From Saprospiraceae bacterium (GTDB lineage Bacteria; Bacteroidota; Bacteroidia; Bacteroidales; JAIPBB01), in the NCBI GenBank assembly GCA_021739805.1, contig JAIPBB010000049.1, forward strand, positions 1 through 20,227: a stretch of DNA of 20,227 nt. Direction: 5' to 3'. The notes under the pieces are model-generated. The model was not told the DNA's origin and made no database searches. It saw nothing but the letters and a program-made list of their open reading frames with translations. This document shows positions 1 to 9,300 of this stretch, in pieces. A program made the position numbers and the translations under genes. How positions within the stretch are numbered: position 1 is the stretch's first letter; each line of letters begins with the position of its first letter.

Positions 1-1
1 G

Positions 2-1054
2 AAATTAGGTTCTGTTATAGTGACCTTATTAATGTTGATTAGCATTTCAATGGACTGGCATAATAATTATTTAATATCGGGCTATTTTTCTGAAGACTAT
101 ATAAAACAATTGGGTTTTTTATTTAATAAAATATTCCTGACGACTTTAGTATCAGGTGTTTCACTGATTGCTATGCTTCTGCTTCTTAAAAAGGAAAAAG
201 AGAATATTGCATGGATTATTCCGATTGAAGTTTATAAGGCAATAATTCTATGCTTAATGTTTCTTGTGTTTTATATCGGTGGTTTATCAGAAGCAAATTA
301 TCAGGCTTTTCACTATTTTATTGAATTTTCATCTAAGGGCATGGTTGCTTCTACCTTTAATGCATTATTTATCCTTGTTTTACTTGTATTTGCTCACAAG
401 ATGAATAATAGGAATATTTCAATAACTGTTTCAATATTATCCGTTTTGTTTATTTTATATTTTTTAGTTTCTTTAAGCGTGGTTTATGCCGGAAGTGCAC
501 TAATTTATATTTCCGGAAGTGAAATTTATTCATCAATACTTTTAGTTTTAAGATGGGTTTCTGTTTTTGCTGTTTATGCAATTGGAATTCTATTATTCAG
601 GCTGGTAAACAAAATAAACAATAATGCCAGGAATGAATTATACAAGCTTAATATTGCAGTTTTAATATTTACTTTTCTCTTTTTACTAAGTGCAGATTTA
701 GATACTATCACGATATTAATAACAAAAAGTAAGCATATTTTGATACAGGTTCACAAAGCTGGTTATGCTATACTTTGGGGACTTAGTTCCTTTATTCTTA
801 TGATGATTGGTATGAAAAAGAAAGAGCAATTTATTCGAATAATTTCTTTAGTGCTTTTCGCCATTACCATAATCAAACTGTTTGTCTATGATATTACGAA
901 TATTAATGAAGGTGGGAAAATCGTTGCATTTGTTCTGCTTGGTATCTTGCTTTTAATAATTTCCTTTATGTATCAAAAAGTAAAAAAGCTGCTTCTTGAT
1001 GATGACTCTGTAATGAAAAAGTCAGAAACAGAAATTGAAACACCTAAAGATTAA
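2..1054 (+). CDS. DUF2339-type polytopic membrane protein, C-terminal part (5' truncated by window edge)
   Basis: The reading frame is open from the first bases of the window without a convincing start, so this is the 3' part of a longer gene. A GTG at 20 lies in frame but inside the open frame. The visible ~350 residues are almost entirely hydrophobic, with about nine or ten predicted membrane helices joined by short loops. They end in a charged cytoplasmic-type tail rich in K, E and D. The helix pattern and the pairing with a DUF3999 gene directly downstream (4 bases between stop and start) fit the DUF2339 family of predicted inner-membrane proteins. Members are usually 700-1000 residues long, so roughly half would lie outside the window. 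No biochemical role is established for the family. The assignment rests on topology and neighbour, not on a catalytic motif. Confidence 0.7.
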   Translation, partial: KLGSVIVTLLMLISISMDWHNNYLISGYFSEDYIKQLGFLFNKIFLTTLVSGVSLIAMLLLLKKEKENIAWIIPIEVYKAIILCLMFLVFYIGGLSEANYQAFHYFIEFSSKGMVASTFNALFILVLLVFAHKMNNRNISITVSILSVLFILYFLVSLSVVYAGSALIYISGSEIYSSILLVLRWVSVFAVYAIGILLFRLVNKINNNARNELYKLNIAVLIFTFLFLLSADLDTITILITKSKHILIQVHKAGYAILWGLSSFILMMIGMKKKEQFIRIISLVLFAITIIKLFVYDITNINEGGKIVAFVLLGILLLIISFMYQKVKKLLLDDDSVMKKSETEIETPKD

Positions 1055-1058
1055 TATT

Positions 1059-2288
1059 ATGCGAATTATAAATTTAATTATTCTGTCAATTTTATCAATA
1101 TCGCTTTTTGGGCAGAACTATAATTATAAAGCTGATATTGAAGCTATAAAGCAAAATGGTTTCCATAAAATATTGTTATCGCCCGAAATTACTTCTCAAT
1201 TAAATAATCAATTTTTTGATATTAGGCTTTATAATGCAGAAACAGAAATTCCATACATTTTGTATAAAGAGTCTGCTGTTACAGAACAGGAGCTTTTTGT
1301 TGAATATGAAATTACAGAAATAGAACATAAAAAAGCTCAAAGATATACTCGTATTGTAATTCACAATCCAAATAAAACCGAAATAAACAATATAGTTCTA
1401 AGGATTAAAAATAGCGACGTAAGGAAAAGGCTTAAATTAAATGCGAGTTATAACCAACAGGAATGGTATGTTCTTAAAGATAATTATTATTATAACTCCA
1501 TTTACAACTCCCCAAATACATCGGAAATAAGGGTGCTGAATTTTCCTTTAAGTGATTATGAATATTATGAATTATTGATTGATGATTTTTTTGATAAACC
1601 TATAAATATTATCCAGGCAGGATACTATAATCTGGTGAAGGAGAATGGGAAATATACAGAACTGAAAAATATAGCATTTACTACAATTGACACACTTAAG
1701 GAAACAATTATCACTCTGCCGGTTGGCGGCAATTATATTGATAAAATTTCTTTTGAAATTGATACTCCTAAATACTATTATCGTGAAGCAGAAATCTTTG
1801 TGAAAAGAACAAAAAACCTAAAGAAAAAGAAATTAGCTTATGATGAAATCATAGGTAGTTTCAATCTGATTTCCAATAGCAGCAATACATTCATTGTCAA
1901 TAATCTTAAAGAAGACACTATTTATATCAGAATAAAAAATAACGACAATTTAAAGCTTAACATTAATAAAATCAGTTTGTTCCAACTGAATAAATATATT
2001 ACAGCTGAGCTCAATGCTGGGAGCAACTATTATCTGAAATATTCAGATAAAAATGCAAAAAAGCCAAATTACGATTTAAGCTATTTTACTGATAGTATTC
2101 CCGCTAATTTACCAACAATAAAAACAAAAACACCTAAGAAAATATTAAATCCTGACGAAACCGATAAATCCGGAAATTTCGAAATTCGCAACTACTGGCT
2201 TTGGATAAGTATTATTATAGTTGCGGTTTTCCTTTTTTATATGTCTTTTAAAATGATTAGGGAAAATAAGAAAAGTGATAGTCAATAA
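1059..2288 (+). CDS. DUF3999-like envelope protein with C-terminal membrane anchor
   Basis: This is a 409-residue protein. The frame can be opened further upstream at a TTG (1035) inside the previous gene. The ATG at 1059 is preferred because it places a normal signal peptide (hydrophobic core ending in SLFGQ, residues 1-19) at the N-terminus and removes the overlap. A mostly beta-type extracytoplasmic region follows, rich in Tyr and Asn. One membrane helix (about residues 379-397) and a short basic tail close the protein. Order and topology match DUF3999, which is commonly encoded next to DUF2339. The protein is therefore expected in the periplasm, anchored in the inner membrane by its C-terminus, possibly as a partner of the upstream membrane protein. 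Function is unknown. An alternative is a generic periplasmic beta-sandwich protein. Confidence 0.72.
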   Translation: MRIINLIILSILSISLFGQNYNYKADIEAIKQNGFHKILLSPEITSQLNNQFFDIRLYNAETEIPYILYKESAVTEQELFVEYEITEIEHKKAQRYTRIVIHNPNKTEINNIVLRIKNSDVRKRLKLNASYNQQEWYVLKDNYYYNSIYNSPNTSEIRVLNFPLSDYEYYELLIDDFFDKPINIIQAGYYNLVKENGKYTELKNIAFTTIDTLKETIITLPVGGNYIDKISFEIDTPKYYYREAEIFVKRTKNLKKKKLAYDEIIGSFNLISNSSNTFIVNNLKEDTIYIRIKNNDNLKLNINKISLFQLNKYITAELNAGSNYYLKYSDKNAKKPNYDLSYFTDSIPANLPTIKTKTPKKILNPDETDKSGNFEIRNYWLWISIIIVAVFLFYMSFKMIRENKKSDSQ

Positions 2289-2306
2289 TTTTATATATTA
2301 CTTCAA

Positions 2307-2957
2307 ATGAAAACAAGAATATTACTTTGTTTATGTTTTTTTTGTATGGTTGAAACATCATTTGCTCAGCTTACTGAATTTAAGATTGGATATAAATCAC
2401 TTAAAGATCCAACTGTAAGCGGATATGCTTTTTTTAGTGAATCTCACAAAGTTGGAGTGACCTTTAGTTATATATTTCCATTAACCGAAGAAAGATATTA
2501 TGGTAACGGCTTAATTAGTGGTCCCGGTTATATCTTAACAAGGAGTTTTAATCAACAAGGTTTTGGAATAAGTATCCAAAATAAATTCCGGTCAAGAAAG
2601 AATGATAGAAAATGGCATAGTGTAACTTTTGAATATCAATCTTTATTTTCAGGAAACTATATTGATGACTTGGGTTTTTTTTGGGGGTCAACTGAATTAA
2701 GATATAGTGAATTCAAAGATAAATATGATAATTTTGCTATTATATATGGCAAGCACCTAACTTTTACAGAGAATGATATTATAGATTTATTTTTTGAAAT
2801 TGGAATTAGGTACAAAAGAATTCATAGACAATATTCAGTTATAGGTACTTATTCAAATAAAATTCCAACAAATATATCAGAAGATTTAATAGCTTTTTCA
2901 CCAGTTCTTAGAATTGGATTTGAAATTAGAATTTTCGGAAAAAATAACAAAGAATAA
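2307..2957 (+). CDS. Small outer-membrane beta-barrel-like protein, unknown function
   Basis: This is a 216-residue protein with a clear signal peptide (core followed by ETSFAQ, residues 1-21). It starts 18 bases after the DUF3999 gene, so it is probably the third cistron of the same operon. The mature part alternates polar and aromatic/hydrophobic residues in stretches of 8-10, for example near VGVTFSYIF and FGISIQNKF. It ends in a strand-like segment (SPVLRIGFEIRIFG) close to the C-terminus, as outer-membrane barrels do. Length suggests 8 strands. No family-specific motif was recognised. A barrel or barrel-like lipid-interacting protein is inferred from the strand pattern only. If it works with its two neighbours, the trio would span inner membrane, periplasm and outer membrane. 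Confidence 0.7.
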   Translation: MKTRILLCLCFFCMVETSFAQLTEFKIGYKSLKDPTVSGYAFFSESHKVGVTFSYIFPLTEERYYGNGLISGPGYILTRSFNQQGFGISIQNKFRSRKNDRKWHSVTFEYQSLFSGNYIDDLGFFWGSTELRYSEFKDKYDNFAIIYGKHLTFTENDIIDLFFEIGIRYKRIHRQYSVIGTYSNKIPTNISEDLIAFSPVLRIGFEIRIFGKNNKE

Positions 2958-2971
2958 AAAAACATAAAATC

Positions 2972-3094
2972 ATGAACTTAATAAGTGTAGATATTCAAAT
3001 AGCAATTATTGTAGCAGTAATAGCGATTATTTGTGTAGTAGTAAATTATAGATTAAATTACTTCTCTATACGTTCACCTTTTTCTGTAAAATAA
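2972..3094 (+). CDS. Possible 40-residue single-helix membrane protein, perhaps a 3'-truncated remnant
   Basis: An ATG at 2972 opens a 40-codon frame starting MNLISVDIQIAIIVAVIAI, then a strongly hydrophobic helix to about residue 24 and NYRLNYFS. Its last 12 codons overlap the 3' end of the convergent WG-repeat gene. The N-terminal pattern (short polar start, helix, basic residue) resembles the small FeoB-associated Cys-rich membrane proteins of Bacteroidota, but the Cys/Gly-rich tail is absent. It may be a truncated relative, an independent small protein, or chance. There is no Shine-Dalgarno sequence, which is normal in this phylum, and no TAnnTTTG box immediately upstream. Confidence 0.28.
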   Translation: MNLISVDIQIAIIVAVIAIICVVVNYRLNYFSIRSPFSVK

Positions 3095-6000
3095 AAAACT
3101 TCATTATCTTTTTCAGCATAGATTTCCCCTTCTCTAACATCACTAACATAGTCGTAAATTAACGGGATTACAACTTTTCCATTTTTGTTCAAATAACCCC
3201 ATTTGTCATTTTTTTTAACAGAAACAATACCACCTAAAAAAAAGTATTGTCCCTTATATCGCCAGGAATTTCCCCTTTCATCATAAATAAAAGGAATTAT
3301 TTCTTTACCGGTTTTATCAATAAAGCCCCATTTGCCATTTTTACTCACAGCAGCTAAGTCCTCCGAAAAATGAAAAGCGTCTTTATAAATTAATGGAATT
3401 ACTACTTTCCCGCTTTCATCAATGAAGCCATAATTACTTGTCTCAGGGTACCCCCATTCATCTTTTTCACCAGTAAAAGAACGAATAATAGCTAAACCAT
3501 CATAGAAATCATTTATTAAATAATGTTCACATGCTAGAATTTCATTTCCGAAGCTATCAATTAATCCATATTTTGAGCTTAACATTTTTTCATAATTTCC
3601 GGAAGTAAATTCAATTTTTGTTCTGAATAAACCATTATTTAGTTTCTCAATATTATCGAATTTACAATCTAAAACTATTCTTCCCTTTTTATTAATAAAT
3701 CCAAATTTGTCACCTTTCTTCACCAGGTATAAGTCATTTACCTCATCAATAACATTATCATACATTTCTTTAATTGGTATTAATTTACTGTCAAGTACAT
3801 TGTAAATAAACAGACTATCGTTTCTAGTCACAATTAGAACATCGCTAAAAAACCTTTCAATTTTAAAATCTAATTTTTTTGCAGTATTTTCCCTAACATC
3901 AATTTGCCACCAATTATCTTGTTCTTGTGCAAATAGAATTTTGGAATTTATTTTAATATTTGATATGTCAATTTTATAATTGATGATTTGCTCTTTAGAT
4001 ATTTTAATACTCAAGTATTTATTAATAAGAATGCCTGTTTTTAAATTGTTATTTTGTGTGCTAAAGTAAATATTTTCAAATGTAGTTGGAGTAAGTTCTT
4101 TACCTTCATGGTTTAATATATTTATTCCCCCTTCTTTTACTACTGGTACTTCCCTGGATTCATAATACTCTTCTAATTCTAATTCAGGAGTTTCAATCAA
4201 AACTGTATCAATCCATTTAACGGTATCAATAATTGCATTATTTAGGTATAAATAAAGATCTTTCTGATAGTCATAAACTTCTTCATTTTTATCAAAAATA
4301 TCTAGTTCTAGCGTTAAATACGCATTGCTGTTTTTCACTAGTTCTTCATCAGCTGTATATAAAAAATCCCCAAGTATATTAATAAATGCTGCCAATACAT
4401 TATTATTGTAAAAACTTATTTCTTTAGAAGAATGCTCAGTGTGTGCAAATGAATCATATTTGCATTCAATTTTTGAATAATCTTTAAGGTTAAGGAAACC
4501 CCATTTTTCATCACGCTCAATTAAAATTATCTTTGAATCGATTTCCGGATTTCCATTAACAAAATACCCAAAATTATCATTGACATTAAAATTTGATTTC
4601 TTAGCTGCTATGTATTTATAAACATCTATACTTTCGTAATTAGTTGTTCCTAATCCATCCCAATCATCATAGTAATATGCTTTTCTAAATAATATTGACT
4701 TAGTAGCAATATTGTCAAATGGTTCCACATTTAATATTTCACTTTTGCCATTTACTAAAGTTATTTTTCCGCTTATTAGGTTTGGAATACTAATATCTAT
4801 TATGGAATCAATAACAGAATAATCTCTTATTCCTATTGCAAGAGTGTCAAAATAATGTAGAGTGTCTATTACTGCCTCAGTGAAGTACACAAACAAAGAA
4901 TTTTCTATTTCAACTATTTTAGCCGTGTCCAAATGTTCATAGTAATAAAGTTTGCATTGCCAATATATGTTACTATTATTTACAATAGTTTCATCTGCTT
5001 TATAAAGAAATTCCCCATTGTTATCGGTAATAGCTGCCAGCACATTGTGATTGAACAAACTGAATGACCCATCATATTTTGAATCATAACTTATAGAGTC
5101 GTATTTAGGTTCAATGATTGTATTTCCTTCAACATCAATTAATCCCCATTTTTTATTCTTTTTTACCCAAAGAAATTTTGATGCTAATACAATATTGGAT
5201 AAATCAATATTATAATTAACAATTTCATCTTCTGGCATTTTAAGACGAACATATCCAAAAGGTTTAATATTACCATAATCATCATAGAGTGTGGGATTAA
5301 AGTATAAATCATCGAATGCTGTTGGAGCAATTTCTTTACCCTTGTTATTAACAATTACAATGTCACCTTTAATAAGCATTGGAACTCTATTTTCAAGCAA
5401 AGTATCTATTATATCAAATTCATCATCGGGATTTATCAATGTTACTGGAAAATAAATAGAAGTTGAATCAATTATTGAATTGGACAGATAGAGGTAAAGT
5501 TTGTTTTTATAATAATCTTCGGAAGAATAATCACTTTCTTGTTTATCCCATACTAAGTATGCATTACTGTTTTTTACTAATTCATCATCAACTTTAAAAT
5601 ATACTTCCCCGGAAGAGGTAGTACTAGCTCCAGGTATATTATTAATATAAAAATCTCCTAAGTAATATGAGTCGTATTTTATTTCCAAAAGCTGCTTTCC
5701 ATTTAAATTCATAATACCCCATTTATTATTTAGGCACACATACAATAAGCCTGAATTATCCATTTCCCTATATTCAATATCTTTAAAAAATGATGCATCC
5801 TTTATCTTTGACATATTAACTAAAAATAATCCTATATAGTCTTGTCCATTTCTATAGCCTCTATATGGAATAGCAAGACTATCATAAATGGTTTTTAATA
5901 CTGTTTTACCATTTGGGTCAAGTAAACCAAACTTTCCACCAGTGATATATTGATATTGTTTTTCAAAAGTGACTGGCTCAATAATTTCTTCACCTGTCAT

Positions 6001-6282
6001 TTCATCAATATTAAAATTAAAAATAGTGTCGTAAATAACTTGAGTGTTCATTTCACCACCATTATTTACTATATAATAAAATTTCAAATTAGAATTTTCA
6101 TCTTCTCCCTGATAAGCCTGCAATTTGAGAATATTATCAAAATTTGGTTTAACTTTAGTTTTGCCTTTTTCATTTTTAAGTCCCCATTTCCCATCATCAT
6201 TTTGAAAAGGTACTAATTCTTGAGTAAAGGATAGGAGAGAGCTAAAAAGCAATATTATTGTAAAAAGTATTTTTGTTTTCAT
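3058..6282 (-). CDS. Exported WG-repeat protein with three ~200-residue modules
   Basis: This is a 1074-residue protein with a Sec signal peptide (residues 1-21, ending SLLSFTQ) and no other membrane segment, so it is probably periplasmic or surface-exposed. It carries about 11 WG-type repeats (K-W/Y/F-G-hydrophobic-hydrophobic-D-x-x-G-K, then an acidic-rich beta segment with Y-D). They begin near residues 32, 117, 187, 379, 594, a degenerate one at 790, and 859, 904, 951, 984 and 1027. The last five are regular and nearly contiguous. Between residues 186 and 790 the repeats are embedded in three longer homologous modules (see separate repeat entry). No catalytic motif is visible. WG repeats are generally regarded as binding or beta-propeller-like elements. 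It is the last gene of the minus-strand operon, 52 bases after the WG-TPR-CHAT gene with which it shares repeats. A role as partner, regulator or substrate of that protease is inference. Confidence 0.85.
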   Translation of the reverse strand: MKTKILFTIILLFSSLLSFTQELVPFQNDDGKWGLKNEKGKTKVKPNFDNILKLQAYQGEDENSNLKFYYIVNNGGEMNTQVIYDTIFNFNIDEMTGEEIIEPVTFEKQYQYITGGKFGLLDPNGKTVLKTIYDSLAIPYRGYRNGQDYIGLFLVNMSKIKDASFFKDIEYREMDNSGLLYVCLNNKWGIMNLNGKQLLEIKYDSYYLGDFYINNIPGASTTSSGEVYFKVDDELVKNSNAYLVWDKQESDYSSEDYYKNKLYLYLSNSIIDSTSIYFPVTLINPDDEFDIIDTLLENRVPMLIKGDIVIVNNKGKEIAPTAFDDLYFNPTLYDDYGNIKPFGYVRLKMPEDEIVNYNIDLSNIVLASKFLWVKKNKKWGLIDVEGNTIIEPKYDSISYDSKYDGSFSLFNHNVLAAITDNNGEFLYKADETIVNNSNIYWQCKLYYYEHLDTAKIVEIENSLFVYFTEAVIDTLHYFDTLAIGIRDYSVIDSIIDISIPNLISGKITLVNGKSEILNVEPFDNIATKSILFRKAYYYDDWDGLGTTNYESIDVYKYIAAKKSNFNVNDNFGYFVNGNPEIDSKIILIERDEKWGFLNLKDYSKIECKYDSFAHTEHSSKEISFYNNNVLAAFINILGDFLYTADEELVKNSNAYLTLELDIFDKNEEVYDYQKDLYLYLNNAIIDTVKWIDTVLIETPELELEEYYESREVPVVKEGGINILNHEGKELTPTTFENIYFSTQNNNLKTGILINKYLSIKISKEQIINYKIDISNIKINSKILFAQEQDNWWQIDVRENTAKKLDFKIERFFSDVLIVTRNDSLFIYNVLDSKLIPIKEMYDNVIDEVNDLYLVKKGDKFGFINKKGRIVLDCKFDNIEKLNNGLFRTKIEFTSGNYEKMLSSKYGLIDSFGNEILACEHYLINDFYDGLAIIRSFTGEKDEWGYPETSNYGFIDESGKVVIPLIYKDAFHFSEDLAAVSKNGKWGFIDKTGKEIIPFIYDERGNSWRYKGQYFFLGGIVSVKKNDKWGYLNKNGKVVIPLIYDYVSDVREGEIYAEKDNEVFYFTEKGERIEK
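3912..5727 (-). repeat. Three tandem ~600-bp coding modules inside the WG-repeat gene
   Basis: Residues about 186-377, 378-592 and 593-790 of the WG protein are three copies of one long module. Each starts with K-W-G and K-Y-D-S, then a segment of the type E-x-x-V-x-N-S-N-x-Y, a strand block (LYLYLSNSIIDS / LFVYFTEAVIDT / LYLYLNNAIIDT), a degenerate GK segment and, in the first and third copies, N-Y-x-I-D-x-S-N-I. Copies one and three are also recognisably alike at DNA level, for example 5561-5600 against 4318-4357. Copy two is more diverged. Confidence 0.7.
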
Positions 6283-6334
6283 ATATTGTCAATAGGTTTA
6301 TTAAAATTTCACTTAATTCTATTTAGTATTTAAA

Positions 6335-9300
6335 TTACTCAATCAATACAAAAGCAGCCCAAAAATAAGGATCATACTTTGCTCGCATTTCTCTTTGTGT
6401 TTGACTAAATGCTTGTTTTATATCTTTAAGATTCAGAAGTTTTGAGTAAAAAGTTGTCATAAATTCTTCTGTTTCTTTATCAGGTACTTCCCACAAACTC
6501 ATAATTAGGAATTTTGCTCCTGCCATTTTAAATGCTCGTTGTAAACCATAAACTCCTTCTGTTCCTCTAATATCACCTAAGCCGGTTTCACATGCCGAAA
6601 GAACTACTAATTGAGTTCTTCTTAAATCAATGTTAGATACTTCAAGTGCTGTTAAAACTCCATCTTCATTATTAAAGCTGTATTGCTTCTCCCATACCTC
6701 ATTTGCACCTGCTAAAACCAATCCTGAACGCATTAATGGATTTTTGTTTTTTACAAATTGATACACCCCAAAACCTGAATTACTACTTCTTGATGGAATC
6801 TCAGATTTTGATATTTCTTTTTTTTCTTCTTCTCTTGATGGGTAAAAGAATCCATGAGTTGCTAAATGAAGAATATTACATTCTGAACTACTTGTCTTAA
6901 AAGTATTTTCACTCGCTTCTGTATCTGTGAAATAATTTGTTTTTATTTTTTTGTCTTCCAAAAAGAAGTTGATAATCTGAGTTTCTGTTAATGTGCCATC
7001 TAAATAATTCCAGATTTCGGTTTTAGTACTGTCAGTATTATAATTGATTCCACCATAAATATCTGCAGTTAAATTAGTATCTATTGCTGAGTTTTCGGGT
7101 GCATGCACTTTGCCGGTTGTGCTTTGAGTATTAATATTATAATTATCGCAAAGATGAATATTTTGTTTTTTGCAAATTGCCGGAAACGAAATTTTATGCA
7201 ATAATCCTGTTGGTGATAGATAAATTGTTTTTACTCCTTTTAAACTTCCTTCTAGTGGTTTCCAGATTAAATCGTAAAGTTTTGAATCTTCACCATAAAG
7301 TTTTTTGACAAAACTATAACTTCCACTTGTTTCTTTATCGATTAGCAAAAGCAATTGTTTTTCTTCAAATAATGGAATCATTTCAGGATATTGGCTCTCA
7401 GCTTTAACTATTAAGGCACAATAAATAGTAGAATCAGTAAATCCCCTGTTCCAAAGATTAAAGTGAATAAACTCAATGGCAGCTTCGTTTGAATCCAAAT
7501 CGTTTTTAATGTTTTCCCACTTGATATCTTTAAGCCTTTCCAAGCTATTTATAGAAACTGATTGAACAATTTCCTTTTCCAGATTATTTAATTCTTCAGT
7601 ATCAACAATTCTTTTATCTTCATTATTTTTAAAATTATCATTTTGATTAGCAGCTAAATTAATCTGGGCTAATTTGTCTTTCATTTTCAACCATTCTTCA
7701 TATTTGGAAATTAAATCCGGGTCTCCATTTTCATATACTTGATTTTTTAAGGCAGTTGATGATTTTAATATCAGCCCTTTATTTTTCAGAATAGTATTAT
7801 AAACATCAGCAGTATTTTCTGGTTTTAAAAACTTGGATTTAAGAGCGTAGGAGTAAAAACCTTCAAACCTATTGTTAAGAGTTGCGAAGAATAGTTCTTT
7901 TTCTTTTTCAGACATGAAAGAAAAGTTTTCAAAAACATAATCGTAAGTATATTTTATTACATTATCAAATATCTGTTTTGCTATTTTTAATTCAGATTCC
8001 GACAATTCAGGATTATTATTAGAAATAATAAAGTGCAATAATGCTTCATTATTTAGTGATTGTAAATAATCTACATTTGAATTATCTCCCCCATAAACCA
8101 GCTTATAAATTTCTGTGGCTTCCTGCATTTTTCCTAAGACAACTAAATACTCTTTTAATGCAGCAGATTTATTTAAATATTTTGCAAGTCCAATCTTAAC
8201 CAATGCTTGCAATTGCACGCTAGATGCATACGTTGGATCATTTTCTCCAAAAGTGGTTTTAATTAAATCAATATTTGAGCTAAGTACTGATTCGACTTGT
8301 GTTAGAATATTTAGCGAGTTGATTTTATCATCTGTCAATTGTGCAATGTCATATCTCATCATTGATTGCCAAATTGTATAATAAATTATACTATAATCAT
8401 TTTTATTCTTAGTATTGAACTCTAAAGCAACAGAAAACAAAGAATCAGCACGATAAAGATTTGCTAATTGAGACTGCCTGTTACCTCCCTTTTCCGATAA
8501 TATTTCAGCATAAGTTTGCACAAATTCATCATAATTTTGTTGTTTTAAAAATTTTGAGTTTTCAGCTAAAACCAATGCTTGTTTCGCATATTTTTCGGCT
8601 AGAATATAATTCCCGGTTGAATTATACAAATTAGCATACATTCGCAGCATTTCAGCATACTCAAAACTATATAACAAATCATATTCTTCGAGATTGACTT
8701 TAATATCATACAAGGTTACTTCGGCATTTCTATAATCATTTGTTGTTATAAGAAATTCAGAATACTTAAGACCCATTTCAGCATATTTTAAAATGCTTTT
8801 TTCATTTTCTTCATTTAAAGCAGAGTTTTGTGCATCTCTGTAATGTATTGAAGCCATATGAGTTTTACCTAACATCCATTCAGTGTATGCCAGATTGGAT
8901 AAAAACTCAGGATATAATTCATTATCTTCATTAAAGGAATAATCTTCATAACCGGATTCAAATTTTTGTAAAATAGGATAAGCAGTTTTATATTTATTTT
9001 CATAAAATAATAACATAGCAAATTCATAAAACATCTTTGAATAGCTATATTTTGGTTTAATATAAATTTCCCCATTTAGTTTTAAAACTCCCCAATTATT
9101 TTTACTATTTATTATGAGATAATCTTCATAAGGATAAAAAACCTTATCATATTTTAATGTACATGGAGCAATGATATTACCAGAAATATCATAAAAACCA
9201 TAAAAGCCTTTCTTTGGAGAGCCATCATCATTTAGCTTGCCTTTGAAGACTTTTATTATATCCTTGTATGAAGGTGCAATATAATCGTATTCACAAGCAA

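Noticed and set aside
5950..6216. Plus-strand open frame of 88 codons antisense to the WG gene
   Set aside because: Phe/Ile-rich composition is what the reverse of AT-rich coding sequence gives; there is no independent start signal or conserved motif.
8869..9075. Minus-strand 68-codon frame inside the WG-TPR-CHAT gene
   Set aside because: It is a shifted frame of the real gene with no features; the real frame is continuous, so it does not indicate a frameshift.
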